DNA of 64,000 nucleotides from an uncultured Verrucomicrobiae bacterium (GTDB taxonomy: Bacteria > Verrucomicrobiota > Verrucomicrobiia > Limisphaerales > AAA164-E04), in NCBI GenBank assembly GCA_951813855.1, contig OX638380.1:4184518-4248517 (forward strand). The letters are read 5' to 3'. Made by a program: the position numbers and the translations under genes. The notes under the pieces were generated by a model, which made no database searches, was not told the origin of the DNA, and saw only the letters and a program-made list of their open reading frames with translations. This document shows positions 1 through 9,629 of this stretch, one piece after another. Positions within the stretch are counted from its first letter, which is position 1, and each line of letters begins with the position of its first letter.

Positions 1-311
1 GCCGGGCGGCCGGGTTTATCTATTATGTCTCGCGCGAGGGCGTGACCGGCATGCAGCAGACTTTGGCCGATTCGATCGGGCCCATGACTCGAAAAATCCG
101 GAAAATTTCCCGCTTGCCGGTGGCGATCGGTTTCGGGATTTCGAACGCCGCTCAAGCTCGGGAAGTGAGCCGTTACGGCGACGCTTGTGTGGTCGGCAGC
201 GCCGTGGTCAACCGAATCGCCGAGTGGGGCGATTCGCCTGAATTAGTGGACCGGGTGACTTCGTTCGTAAAGGAATTGAATACGGCCTTGAAGCACGATC
301 CGGAACGATAG
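1..311 (+). CDS. trpA: Tryptophan synthase alpha subunit, C-terminal part
   Basis: This is the 3' end of a gene that begins before the window. The frame is open from the first bases and reads GFIYYVSREGVTG, the conserved loop of TrpA that contacts the indole-glycerol-phosphate phosphate group, followed by the usual barrel end (PVAIGFGISNAAQA, then a VVGSAVV strand). TrpA cleaves indole-3-glycerol phosphate to indole and glyceraldehyde 3-phosphate in the cytoplasm, as partner of TrpB. About 100 residues are visible of a family that is usually near 265. The next gene starts 2 bp after the stop, so the two are probably co-transcribed. The GTG at 42 is an internal codon, not the start. Confidence 0.93.
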   Translation, partial: RAAGFIYYVSREGVTGMQQTLADSIGPMTRKIRKISRLPVAIGFGISNAAQAREVSRYGDACVVGSAVVNRIAEWGDSPELVDRVTSFVKELNTALKHDPER

Positions 312-313
312 GT

Positions 314-1450
314 ATGAGCGAGCGGACGCAAACCAGCGACGAGAAGAATCGGTATGTCGTGATCATGGCCGGAGGCCGGGGCGAACGTTTTTGGCCGGTG
401 AGTCGGCAACAGACGCCTAAGCAGCTACTAACTCTTTGGGGCGGAAGGTCGCTGCTTCAGCAGTGCTACGATCGGGTTGCGGGCTTAGTGCCCGACGAAC
501 GCATTCTCGTTGTCACCAACGGTGACCAAGCGGCGCAAGTGATCGCCCAGTTGCCGCAATTGCCCGAGGAGAATATCGTCGCCGAGCCTTGTGGCCGCGA
601 TACTTGCGCGGCGGTGGTGTTGAGTGCGGCTTTGGTTTCCCAGCGTTCCGAAGCAGGGGTGATGGCGATCTTGCCGGCCGATCACGTGATTTCCGACCCT
701 CGAAGGTTTCGGGAAATATTGGCGGACAGCATGGCTCTGGCGGTGACGGAATCCGTGTTGGTGACCGTCGGTATCCGCCCAGATCAACCCGCTACCGGTT
801 ACGGCTATATTAAACAGGGAGGCCGCCGCGAGGTCGGTGACGGGAGGAACGACGGACGGACGATTTTTTTCGACGCCCAACGATTTGTGGAAAAACCGGA
901 TCTTTCGACGGCCGAAGCCTATGTCCGGTCCCGACAGTACGTTTGGAACGCCGGCATGTTCGTTTGGTCGGCGGCTACCCTTTGCGAGGCGATTCGGCAA
1001 CATCAACCGGAGATGTCACAAGCGTTCGTTCGCTGGCGTGAAGCGGCGGCCGTTCCGGAACGGCTGGGAACCGTTCTCCGGGAGGAATATCCCGGCATTC
1101 AAAAGATTTCGATCGATTACGCCCTGATGGAAAAAGCCGGAAACGTGGTGATCGCCGACGGAGATTTCGGTTGGGACGATTTAGGCGCTTGGACGGCGCT
1201 ATCCCGGCATTTACCCTTGGACGAAAACGGCAATTGCGTCATCGGCGATTTGGTCAGCGTCGCGGCGGCGAATAACGTCGTTTACGATCAACGGCAGCGA
1301 AAGAACCCGGTCGCCTTGGTCGGGATTAATGATTCCATCGTGGTCATGACGGATGACGCGACGCTGGTGGCCGCCAAGAGCGGGGCGCAAAATATCAAGG
1401 AATTAGTCAAGCGGTTGGCCAAAGATCGACTTCGCCGGCATTTGATTTGA
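314..1450 (+). CDS. manC: Mannose-1-phosphate guanylyltransferase
   Basis: Makes GDP-mannose from mannose 1-phosphate and GTP, feeding surface polysaccharide and glycan synthesis. The nucleotidyltransferase signature VIMAGGRGERFWPVSR lies near residues 17-32, followed by TPKQLL. Further family landmarks are AEPCGRDTCAA, ILPADHVI, FVEKPD, the substrate loop VWNAGMFVWS and SIDYALMEKA. The length of 378 aa corresponds to the single-domain form without the C-terminal phosphomannose isomerase module. It starts 2 bp after trpA and ends about 90 bp before the convergent araB. The family assignment is strong; which glycan it serves cannot be read here. Confidence 0.9.
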   Translation: MSERTQTSDEKNRYVVIMAGGRGERFWPVSRQQTPKQLLTLWGGRSLLQQCYDRVAGLVPDERILVVTNGDQAAQVIAQLPQLPEENIVAEPCGRDTCAAVVLSAALVSQRSEAGVMAILPADHVISDPRRFREILADSMALAVTESVLVTVGIRPDQPATGYGYIKQGGRREVGDGRNDGRTIFFDAQRFVEKPDLSTAEAYVRSRQYVWNAGMFVWSAATLCEAIRQHQPEMSQAFVRWREAAAVPERLGTVLREEYPGIQKISIDYALMEKAGNVVIADGDFGWDDLGAWTALSRHLPLDENGNCVIGDLVSVAAANNVVYDQRQRKNPVALVGINDSIVVMTDDATLVAAKSGAQNIKELVKRLAKDRLRRHLI

Positions 1451-1536
1451 TTCGGCCGGTCCTCACGGTTCTCATCAGGGGCAAACCTTTAAATCCCTCA
1501 GGCGAATAAGGCTGCCGGTCCCGGTGCGAGGGGCCG

Positions 1537-3228
1537 TTAATCGGCAACGGTGCGGCGAACTTCGTCTCGGATCATCAAGAGTTCTTTCATCGCCGTATTG
1601 AGCTCCGGGTGCGCCAGGGGAATTCCGAAGGCGTCATGGAGTCGACGGTATAATTCGTATAACATGTCGTAAATGGATTGCGCCGTTTGATTCGGACGGT
1701 ACTGGCGCTCTTTGGTGCCGGTCAGCGTTTTTTGCGCGGCAGGGACGTCGGAAAAAACTTTTCCGTTGACGGCTCCGGCGATCGCCGCTCCCAGCGCGCA
1801 GGTCTGAGACGATCGCGATACCTTCATGGTGCGGCCGGTGACGTCGGCGTAGATCTGCATCAGTAACGGATTCTTTTCCGCCAAGCCTCCGCAAGTGACG
1901 ATTTCGGTGACCGGCACGCCGTATTCTTCGATTCGTTCCAGGATCATTCGGGCTCCGAAAGCGGTGGCTTCGATGAGCGCTCGATAGATTTCCTCGGGGC
2001 GGGTGTGCAGCGATTGTCCCAGGAGCAGTCCGCTTAGTCTGGAATCGGCAAGAACGCTGCGGTTGCCGTTATTCCAATCCAATGCCAACAGGCCGGATTC
2101 ACCCGGCGCCAAGCGTTGCGCGGCGGTGGTCAAGGCGTCGTGGTCCCAGCTGCTGCCGCCCCTGCGGAGGCATTGCACCCACCAGTGGAAGATGTCGCCC
2201 ACGGCGGATTGACCGGCCTCTAATCCGAAGTAACCAGGCAGAACGGAATGACGCGCTACGCCGCAAAGTCCCGGGATGGAAGGCAGGGATTGAGCGAGGG
2301 ACGACACGACGATATCGCAAGTCGAAGTGCCGAGAATCTTGACCAAAGTGCCTTCTGCGATGCCGCTGCCGACAGCTCCCAAGTGTGCGTCCAAGGCTCC
2401 GACAGCGATCGGTATTCCGGGATTCAAGCCGAGCCGGGTCGCCCAATGATCGGTCAGCCGGCCGGCCGCCTGATCGATGGCTTGCGCCTGGTCCGGCAGG
2501 GTTTGCCGGATGCGAGCCAAATGAGGATCGATTCGATTTAAAAAATCGAAATCAGGATAACCGCCTTGTTCTTCGTCGAACCAACTTTTGTGTCCAGCGG
2601 AGCATAACCCGCGGACCGGCTGGGATTGATTGCCGGTCAACACGGCGGGGATCCAATCGGCGATTTCGATCCAACTGTACGTTTCCCGGATGATTTCTGG
2701 AGCGGTGCGGGCGCAACGAAGCAACTTGGCCCAAAACCATTCCGAGGAATAACTGTCGCCGCAGCTTTCCAACAGGTGGGGTTTCAGTTCCGCGGCTGCT
2801 TCGGTTAATTCGTGGGCTTCGGCTACTGAGGTGTGGTCTTTCCAGAGCCACGCTTGGGCCGCCGGATGATCCCGATAAGCCTCATGCGAAGCCAAGGGTT
2901 CGCCGTTTCGATCGATCGGTAGAGGAGTGCTGCCCGTCGTATCGACGCCCAGGCCGACGATCTGGGATGCTCGGAATGACGGTTCCCGTTCGGCGGCCAG
3001 GCGCAGGACTTCGTTCACGACCTCGACGGTGCCGTCCAAGTAATCCTGAGGATGTTGTCGAGCGAGATCGGGATGGTCGGGGTCGACGATGACGCCTTGA
3101 TCGCCATGGGCGTAAGGATACTCCGCGACCGCGATTTCCCGTCCGTCTTGAAGTTTGACGACAAGGGCCCGAACGGTGTTCGTACCGTAGTCCAAACCCA
3201 ACGCGCAGGATGTTTTCGTAGGTGGCAT
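1537..3228 (-). CDS. araB: Ribulokinase (FGGY carbohydrate kinase)
   Basis: Phosphorylates L-ribulose (and possibly related ketopentoses) with ATP in the cytoplasm. The N-terminal FGGY phosphate-binding segment is ALGLDYGTNTVRALVV (residues 8-23), and the AraB-type motif GVDTTGSTPLPID lies near residue 110. The middle has HKSWFDEEQGGYP and AVGALDAHLGAVGSG, and the C-terminal half has TAFGARMILE and VTCGGLAEKNPLLMQIYADV. Length 563 aa is normal for AraB. It is convergent with manC and divergent from the Minf_1886 gene. No other arabinose genes are near, so the physiological pathway is inferred from family only. A related sugar such as D-ribulose is possible. Confidence 0.88.
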   Translation of the reverse strand: MPPTKTSCALGLDYGTNTVRALVVKLQDGREIAVAEYPYAHGDQGVIVDPDHPDLARQHPQDYLDGTVEVVNEVLRLAAEREPSFRASQIVGLGVDTTGSTPLPIDRNGEPLASHEAYRDHPAAQAWLWKDHTSVAEAHELTEAAAELKPHLLESCGDSYSSEWFWAKLLRCARTAPEIIRETYSWIEIADWIPAVLTGNQSQPVRGLCSAGHKSWFDEEQGGYPDFDFLNRIDPHLARIRQTLPDQAQAIDQAAGRLTDHWATRLGLNPGIPIAVGALDAHLGAVGSGIAEGTLVKILGTSTCDIVVSSLAQSLPSIPGLCGVARHSVLPGYFGLEAGQSAVGDIFHWWVQCLRRGGSSWDHDALTTAAQRLAPGESGLLALDWNNGNRSVLADSRLSGLLLGQSLHTRPEEIYRALIEATAFGARMILERIEEYGVPVTEIVTCGGLAEKNPLLMQIYADVTGRTMKVSRSSQTCALGAAIAGAVNGKVFSDVPAAQKTLTGTKERQYRPNQTAQSIYDMLYELYRRLHDAFGIPLAHPELNTAMKELLMIRDEVRRTVAD

Positions 3229-3469
3229 GTCGATGCGTCAATTGAACTAGGGGATCGGAAGAAGATCAACCTCAAGCCGATCGAAGGGGGCAGGGGCGGT
3301 ATCGGGCGGGCTGCCGAGTTTGCTGTCAACACAATTTTGACGTAAGGGGGATTTCTCGGCGAATTATTGTTGTCGTCCAGCCGGATTTGGTTTTAGATCG
3401 GAGCGTTTTTGGAAATCGGGTCGGTGACTCGATCGGGCCGGTTTCGCGGAGACGGACGTAGGAGATTGT

Positions 3470-3949
3470 TTGCGAGTGATGAATTTTGATGAAGGGGTCG
3501 AACGGATCGTTCGACAGGGCTCCGATTATTCGGCCGATGCGTACTACTTCGTTAAAGACGCGTTAACCTACGCCCAGGAAAAGCTGTCCCGCAACCGGAA
3601 GCGGAAATCGTCCCGGCACGTATCGGGACGGGAATTCTCGGAAGGCGTGCGGCAGTACGTGCTGGAGGAGTTCGGGCCGTTGGGCTTTTTCGTGCTCGCC
3701 GAGTGGGGGATCCACAGTTGCGAAGATCTGGGAGAGATCGTTTTCGAATTGGTTCAAGCCGAACTGCTCACGAAGACCGATCAGGATAGTCGCGAGGATT
3801 TCGCCGGGGTGTTCGATTTCTGGGAAGCGCTGGTTCATCCCTATCTTCCGCCGAGCCAACGGTCGCGTATGAAAAACCGATCGGAGTCGGATGCGGCCAA
3901 ACGGCGCCAGTCTGCTCGCAAAGGTTGCCGTCGCCAAATCAACGGCTAA
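3470..3949 (+). CDS. Minf_1886 family protein, function unknown
   Basis: The 159-residue product matches my memory of the Minf_1886 family of small conserved proteins found mainly in Verrucomicrobia, Planctomycetes and relatives. Recognisable stretches are YFVKDALTYAQEKL, HVSGREFSEGVRQYVLEEFGPLG and EWGIHSCEDLGEIVFELV. The C-terminus is basic and probably disordered. No catalytic motif or membrane segment is seen, and the biochemical role is unknown. The start is ambiguous: TTG at 3470, GTG at 3476 and ATG at 3479 are all in frame behind AGGAG at 3460-3464. The peptidase gene starts 3 bp after the stop, so the two form a likely operon. Confidence 0.8.
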   Translation: MRVMNFDEGVERIVRQGSDYSADAYYFVKDALTYAQEKLSRNRKRKSSRHVSGREFSEGVRQYVLEEFGPLGFFVLAEWGIHSCEDLGEIVFELVQAELLTKTDQDSREDFAGVFDFWEALVHPYLPPSQRSRMKNRSESDAAKRRQSARKGCRRQING

Positions 3950-3952
3950 GGC

Positions 3953-6556
3953 ATGCCTTGGGCGGCGGGAGAGTTTGGCGGCGCTGTGGCATCCGGCGGG
4001 GAGGGCGGACCGCTTTCGATTGCTTCCCAGGCTCAGTTGTTGAGTCTGCCGAACGGACTGACGGTGATCGTCAGAGAGGACCGTAGCGCTCCGGTCGTTT
4101 CGGCACAGGCTTGGTGCCGCGCCGGAAGCGTCAACGAAGGCAAATGGCTGGGTGCCGGCCTTTCCCACGTTTTGGAGCACATGCTCTTCAAGGGAACCGA
4201 GACCAGGAAAGTCGGCGCCATCGACCGGGAAGTTCAGGATCTGGGAGGTCACATGAATGCCTACACCTCCCTTGACCGCACCGTTTACTGGATCAGTTCG
4301 CCCCGGGAAGGATGGCGGAAGATTACCGATATCCTCTGCGACATCATGCGCAACGCCTTGCTGCCCGCCGAGGAATTGGAAAAGGAGAGCGACGTGATTC
4401 GCCGGGAGATGGATATGGGCGAAGACAATCCGGGGACTTCGTCCAGCCGCCGGCTGTTCGAAGCGGCCTATCGGGTTAGTCCTTGCCGATATCCGGTTAT
4501 CGGTTATCGCCAGGTTTTCGACCGGATTGGCCGGGACGACATCTATGCTTATTACCGGGAGAAGTATGCTCCGGAAAACGTGTTCTACGTCGTCGTGGGC
4601 GATTTGAACGCTTCCGAATTGCTGGCCCAGATTACCGAATTGTGGAACGACGTTTCGCCTCGCCCGTTGCCTCCGGAAGTTTTGCCCCAGGAACCGCGCC
4701 AATCGGCGCCTCGGGAGAGTATCGATGAGGCGCCGATCGAGTTGGGTCATTTTCATTACGCTTGGCACATCCCGGATATTCGGCACGAGGATATTCCGGC
4801 GTTGGACGTGTTGAGCACGATCATGGGCGAGGGTTACAGTTCCCGGCTCTATCGGAAGGTCCGCGACGAACAGGGACTGACTCATGCGATCGATGCTTGG
4901 ACCTATAGTCCGGGTTATCCCGGCTTGTTCGGTATCAGCGGAGTTGCCGACGGCAATCGTTGCCAAGAAGCTTGGCGGGCCATCCTCGAGGAAGTCGAAC
5001 TGGCTCGATCCGGCGGTTTTGCTCCGGAGGAAATCGAAAAAGCCAAAAAAATCTTTGTTTCCGCGACGCTCAGTTCGAGAAAAACGATGGATGGCCAGGC
5101 TCAGGATTTGGGCTCGAACTGGATAGTGGCTCACGACCTGACTTTTTCGCAACGCTATCTGGATCGAATTAAAAAAATTACTCCTGAAGAAGTGCAACAG
5201 GTGGCGTGCCGTTATTTGATTGAGTCGAATCGCACGCTTGCCGCCCTGTTGCCCAAGGGGGATAAGCCCAGCGTGACGGTCGCGGCCGAAGCCCATCGGC
5301 ATCAAGACATCGAACTGATGGAACTCGATAACGGAGCGCGATTATTGGTCAAAGAGGACAACCGGTTGCCGTTCGTTGAAATACGAGCCGTTTTTCGGGG
5401 GGGCGTATTGGCAGAGACCAAAGAAACCAGCGGTCTGACACAATTGATGGCGAATTCGTTGATCAAAGGCGCCGGCGATCGGGACGCTGCCGCTTTGGCC
5501 GGTGCTGTCGAGTCGGTTGGAGGGCACTTGGACAGTTATGGTTCGCGCAACAGTTTCGGGATTAGCATGGAGGTCTTGCGAGAGGATTTGTCGTTGGGGC
5601 TGGAAATTCTTTCGGATTTGATCTTGCGCCCGGGATTCGCGAAGGCGGAATTGGAACGAGAACGCATCGCGCAGTTGGCGTCCATCAAGGCTCAGAACGA
5701 ACACATTCTCCGGATCGGGATGCGGGTCATGCGTGAGATCTTGTTCGGAGAAACCGGGTACGGACTGGACAGTCTGGGGACTGTCGAGAGCGTGGAAAAA
5801 TTGGACGAACGACAGATTCGCCGTTTTTTCGCGGATCACGGCGTGACGGAAAATTGCGTGATCGCCGTTTACGGCAACGTGGACGCCTGTTTGTTGCAAA
5901 CGGAGCTGGACCGCAGGCTGGGCGCTTCTCAGTGGCCGCGAAAGGCCGGTCCCGTTTTTCCCGAATCGATCGAGTCGAAGCCCCGCGAATTATCTTTCCG
6001 GCGCGTCGTCGACAAAAAACAGGCGGCGGTGATCGTCGCTGTACCGGGTACGATGATTTATACGGACGAACACTATGCCTTGGAACTACTGCAGGAAGCG
6101 TGCAGCGATTTGGGTTCTCGGTTGTTCGTGCGAATTCGAGATCGTCTGGGGTTGGCCTATTACGTCGGGGCGCGACACGTTCCGGGATTGGTGCCGGGGT
6201 ATTTCGCGTTTTACGCCGGCACTTCGCCGGATAACGCCCGGCGGGTAACCGAGGAATTAAAGGAAGAAATCGAAACTCTGTCTCGGGAAGGCTTGACACC
6301 AGAGGAACTCAAACGCGCCAAAGCCAAGATCGTGGGGCAGAAAAAGATCGCCCGCCAGGATTTGGGGACGATCGCTTTGGCGACGGCCTTGGACGAAGTG
6401 TACGGCTTCGGCTATCAAAACTGGGAGCGGGAAGTGGCTCGATACGAAGCGGTTACTCTCGAGGATATTCAAGCGGTAGTGAACGCTTTGTTCAAACCGG
6501 AACGGACGGTTCACGGCTTGGTTGGTCCCGACGACGGAACTGCCGCATCCGGGTAA
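3953..6556 (+). CDS. M16 family zinc peptidase, two-domain
   Basis: Metallopeptidase of the pitrilysin/insulinase clan. The inverted zinc motif HVLEH is at residues 72-76, with the downstream glutamate segment around ESDVIRREMDMGEDNP. The protein has two M16 halves (about 30-430 and 440-860). The second lacks an HxxEH and is probably the structural, non-catalytic half, as in other single-chain M16 proteins, although it keeps the RxxLGLAYYV-type substrate loop. Length 867 aa fits. The first ~20 residues are Gly/Ala rich without a convincing signal peptide, so the start may lie slightly downstream. Likely roles are peptide or protein quality control. The exact substrate is unknown. Confidence 0.88.
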   Translation: MPWAAGEFGGAVASGGEGGPLSIASQAQLLSLPNGLTVIVREDRSAPVVSAQAWCRAGSVNEGKWLGAGLSHVLEHMLFKGTETRKVGAIDREVQDLGGHMNAYTSLDRTVYWISSPREGWRKITDILCDIMRNALLPAEELEKESDVIRREMDMGEDNPGTSSSRRLFEAAYRVSPCRYPVIGYRQVFDRIGRDDIYAYYREKYAPENVFYVVVGDLNASELLAQITELWNDVSPRPLPPEVLPQEPRQSAPRESIDEAPIELGHFHYAWHIPDIRHEDIPALDVLSTIMGEGYSSRLYRKVRDEQGLTHAIDAWTYSPGYPGLFGISGVADGNRCQEAWRAILEEVELARSGGFAPEEIEKAKKIFVSATLSSRKTMDGQAQDLGSNWIVAHDLTFSQRYLDRIKKITPEEVQQVACRYLIESNRTLAALLPKGDKPSVTVAAEAHRHQDIELMELDNGARLLVKEDNRLPFVEIRAVFRGGVLAETKETSGLTQLMANSLIKGAGDRDAAALAGAVESVGGHLDSYGSRNSFGISMEVLREDLSLGLEILSDLILRPGFAKAELERERIAQLASIKAQNEHILRIGMRVMREILFGETGYGLDSLGTVESVEKLDERQIRRFFADHGVTENCVIAVYGNVDACLLQTELDRRLGASQWPRKAGPVFPESIESKPRELSFRRVVDKKQAAVIVAVPGTMIYTDEHYALELLQEACSDLGSRLFVRIRDRLGLAYYVGARHVPGLVPGYFAFYAGTSPDNARRVTEELKEEIETLSREGLTPEELKRAKAKIVGQKKIARQDLGTIALATALDEVYGFGYQNWEREVARYEAVTLEDIQAVVNALFKPERTVHGLVGPDDGTAASG

Positions 6557-7697
6557 ACGCTACGCGATTGTGGCGCCGTTTCTTCGGGGCTTTGCAAGCG
6601 GTTCGTTCGACCCAGTGTCCGATTTGGGTCAGTCGGCCTAGCGATCATCGATTCCGAATCCACGAATTCAAAAGACGTCTTTCCTTGGTCTTTCGGCGGG
6701 TCGATTTGATCTCGTGCGTCTGTCGCCGGACTAAGCTGCCGGCCAGCGATCCGGAATGTATTCGTTGCGGGGTTCGATTCTTGCCTCCAGAGAGCCGACT
6801 GGTGATGCGATCAGTCGTTTCCATGAAGATCGGTTAACTTCGAATTGTCCCAACTGACGTAACCGTTGTTTCGGGATACCGGAATTTGAAGCGGATAAAC
6901 CCGTATCCGGGTCCTGCCGCTCGCGAGCAACAATGGCACCGATGGTTCTCGCGGTCCGGTGCAGGATCGGTTTTTGCCGGGGCGTCCGGTGAAGGGTTAG
7001 GCCGAATTATCTCTGGGGGGTATCGCACCATTTCTAAGTTTGGTCTGGACCGCAATCGGCTTGCTTTCCTGACGTCTTGGGGCTCCACCCCTGAGACATA
7101 GATTAAAAGATCGTCGTTGGTCGTCGCCCTTTTTTATCGGTGCCGTCCGAAAGCATGACGGTAATGGTGGCGACGAAAGCATGACGGAAGAATTCGATGC
7201 GAAGGCCGGCGAAATATCCTTGGCGTCGACTTCTTTCCTCGATGGCGTGTAAGTCCGCTCTACAGCATCAAATGACCAAGCGAACGGTCTCCGGATGTTA
7301 TTACTGGCGCCATGCGAAGGGGCATGCGGCAGCAACGGTAAAGAAGACAGAACGTAAGGAAAAACGAATCATGAATCGAACCCAACAGTTCTGGCTATCA
7401 ATGAGTTATGGTTGGTTACTTGAAAAAAGGGCTCACTATCAATTGGAAGAGTTCCGCCCGATTGGGGTCTTAAAGGCAACCGCTATGGGCCCATCCAGCG
7501 GCGGAGTCTGCAGGATGCGATGATGCCGTTGCTACCCTACGATGTCCTTACTTTGCTTGGTCAATTCATTGGCCCGGTTGCGGAACTCATGATTGCTGAG
7601 ACAAACGCTGGCAGAAATCCGTGACCTCCTTTTCCCTAAAGCTCTTGTCCGGTGAAACCTGCTTTCGGGACTCCAAAGAGGTAGAGGAACCTGTGAC
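6557..7697. other. Long gene-poor stretch
   Basis: About 1.1 kb without a gene I can support. The short reading frames here lack family similarity that I recognise and have no good start signals. The stretch contains the first copy of a ~90-bp dispersed repeat (6804-6894) and a short tandem echo in which CGAAAGCATGACGG occurs twice near 7145-7185. It looks like decayed sequence leading into the toxin-antitoxin relic. Confidence 0.5.
6804..6894 (+). repeat. ~90-bp imperfect repeat, copy 1
   Basis: Aligns by eye with 9415-9507 in the same orientation, with roughly two thirds of positions identical. The best conserved core reads CGGGATACCGGAATT. The two copies bracket the decayed XRE/ImmA-DUF4411 pair. 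Possible explanations are a duplicated coding relic, a small mobile unit or a recombination scar; the sequence does not decide between them. Confidence 0.55.
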
Positions 7698-8845
7698 ATG
7701 ATCCGCGTCCCTGTCAATCCGAGTCATTTGCGTTGGGCGCGAGAGCGCGCTGGGTTCGCGTTGGAAGATCTGGCAGCAAAATTCAATAAGCTGTCTGAAT
7801 CGGAGAGTGGGGAGACGCAACCTACCCTAAAGCAGTTGGAAGCGTTCGCTCGGACCGTCCACGCGCCTTTTGCTATCTGTTTCGCATCAAACTTTCAGAG
7901 GAAACTGTGCCGATTCCGGACTTTCGGCCCATGGCCGGCCGCACGGTCAGACGACCGAGTCCCGATTTGTTGGATACGATCTACGTTTGCCGGGAACGGC
8001 AGGATTGGTATCGAGATGACGCTCGCATCGCAGGAGAGGACGATCTCGGGTTCGTCGGGAGCGCCTCGATCAAGTCGCCTCCCAACACGGTCGCGAAACG
8101 AATGCGGAAAAGTTGGGGGTAGATCTGGCCGACCGCCGGGAATGTTCGACTGGAACTGATGCGCGGCGGCTTTTCGTCAGACAAGCCGATGAAGCCGGTG
8201 TTCTCGTCATGGTGAGCGGCAACGTGATGGGTAATTCATATCGGCAACTCGATCCCTCAGAGTTTCGAGTCTGTGCGTTTTGCGATCCGCTTGCGCCGCT
8301 GATCTCCGTCAACGGGAAGGATACCAAAGCGGCACAGTTGTACCCGCTCGCTTAAACTGGGGCACATTTGGCTCGGATCTTCCGCTCTGTCGAATCTTGG
8401 AATCGAACTTCGGCCGGACTTGTGAAACGGGGAGATGTGGTGCGACGGGGTAGCGAAAGAATTTCTTGTGCCGTTAGAGAACTTGCTATCTGAACCACGA
8501 CGAAATGAACCGCTCTCGGACGCACTGACCCGATTGGCACGTTTTTTCAAGGTCAGCACACTCGTTATCCTGCGCCGCTTGCTTGATGCAGAATGGCTGA
8601 CTCGCAAAGGTTTCACCGCCGCTTGGGTGAATGAGAAAGAACGACTTAAACAATTCAAACATGCAGGCAGTGGCGGTAACTTTTATAGCGTCACGCTAAC
8701 ACGGGTCGGAAAAAGGTTCGCGAGCGAACTTGTCTCAAGCACGCTTGATGGTCAAACGCTCTATCGGGATGCGTTCTGGATGCCGGGTATCAAGAATACC
8801 GAGACTCTGAACAAACTGGGGCGTGAAACCGGTATTATAAAATGA
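7698..8845 (+). pseudogene. XRE-ImmA/IrrE-type antitoxin, frameshifted remnant
   Basis: Joining three frames rebuilds a protein of about 380 residues of the XRE plus ImmA/IrrE metallopeptidase-like family that usually pairs with DUF4411 proteins. Frame one (from ATG 7698) gives the helix-turn-helix part, with SGETQPTLKQLEAFARTVH. After a shift near 7870 comes VPIPDFRPMAGR and LLDTIYVCRERQDWYRD. After a second shift near 8110 come QADEAGVLVMVSG and VNGKDTKAAQL. The zinc motif (HExxH in the family) is broken at about 8350: only LGHIWLG survives behind a stop. A further in-frame TGA follows the segment ending LRPDL. The C-terminal part (8435-8845) keeps RFFKVSTLVILRRLLDAEWL. It overlaps the next remnant by ATGA, as in intact loci. 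Confidence 0.82.
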
Positions 8846-9010
8846 CGACCTATCTCGTCGACTCAAGCGACATCGTTCAGGCCAAGAAACAGGAAGACAG
8901 CTTCGATTTATACCCTGCCTTTTAAGACTGGCTAGTCAAACATGATAACGCAGGCAGAGTCGCGAGAATCATGAAGGTCGCAGGGGAACTGCCAAACGGA
9001 GATGATGTAT
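8842..9010 (+). pseudogene. DUF4411 (PIN-like) toxin remnant
   Basis: Starts with an ATG overlapping the stop of the antitoxin relic. It reads MTTYLVDSSDIVQAKK then DSFDLYPAF, a TAA stop at 8923-8925, and in the same frame DWLVKHDNAGRVARIMKVAGELPNGDD. This matches the N-terminal third of DUF4411 proteins (LLDSN, an aromatic PAFWDWL segment, a V-A-x-EL segment). The second acidic residue of the DSN motif is changed and the rest of the gene fades out after about 9010. DUF4411 proteins are PIN-like nuclease candidates that pair with XRE/ImmA antitoxins. This copy is certainly not functional as written. Confidence 0.78.
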
Positions 9011-9629
9011 CGGCAATGGGGTGTTGTTCACCATGTTATTTAGAGAAAGCGCATGCTCTTAGGTCACATTATCTTGGGCATAACCGGCATGATCCGGTGG
9101 TAGATCGGCTTGGAAAAGTTTTCCTTGGCCTTTGAAATGCTACCGTCAAGCTTTCGCCATCGAGAAGTTTCGCGGCAGTCTCAATCGTACGAAAACAAGG
9201 GCCGCTCGCAAGAATTTGCCGAGTTATGGCAGACCAGCGGGATGGCCTTCGTCTCCGCTTCCGGGTCATTTTTCCTTTTGAGGCAGTCAATTAAGACAAT
9301 AATGGCCGTTTGCAGTTCAATTCTGATAGTAATCGTCAATTGCTCGAATTGATTCAGCCTCGGACAAATCTAAACAATTCGCTCGAGAATGCATGGCGAA
9401 TAACAACGCTCGGCGATGCGACGAGTCGTTTCCTCGAGGATCGGGCGACCTGGCATCAATCCCGAATGACGTAGCTGTAGTCGCGGGATACCGGAATTCA
9501 AAGCCGGCATTGTCGTCGCGAATGCGTTGATCTCAAGTCTCCCGAGGCCGTTTCTTCTATTATTATCAGGACTTTCGATGATTCCGGCGAAGATTGACAA
9601 TCGCCCTTCTGAACCCGTAGCATCCCCGA
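9011..9629. other. Gene-poor stretch with repeat copy 2
   Basis: No gene supported. The first ~150 bases may be the remainder of the DUF4411 relic (an ATLPS-like patch is near 9140, weak). Copy 2 of the ~90-bp repeat is at 9415-9507. The rest probably carries the promoter region of the sulfatase. Confidence 0.45.
9415..9507 (+). repeat. ~90-bp imperfect repeat, copy 2
   Basis: Partner of 6804-6894, same orientation, sharing the GATGCGA start, an AGTCGTTTCC block, a TGACGTA block and the CGGGATACCGGAATT core. It lies 120 bp upstream of the sulfatase start. Confidence 0.55.

Noticed and set aside
3563..5305. 580-codon reverse-strand open frame
   Set aside because: It lies wholly opposite the Minf_1886 and M16 peptidase genes, whose products are clearly recognisable, and its own translation has no family features; long antisense frames are common at this GC content.
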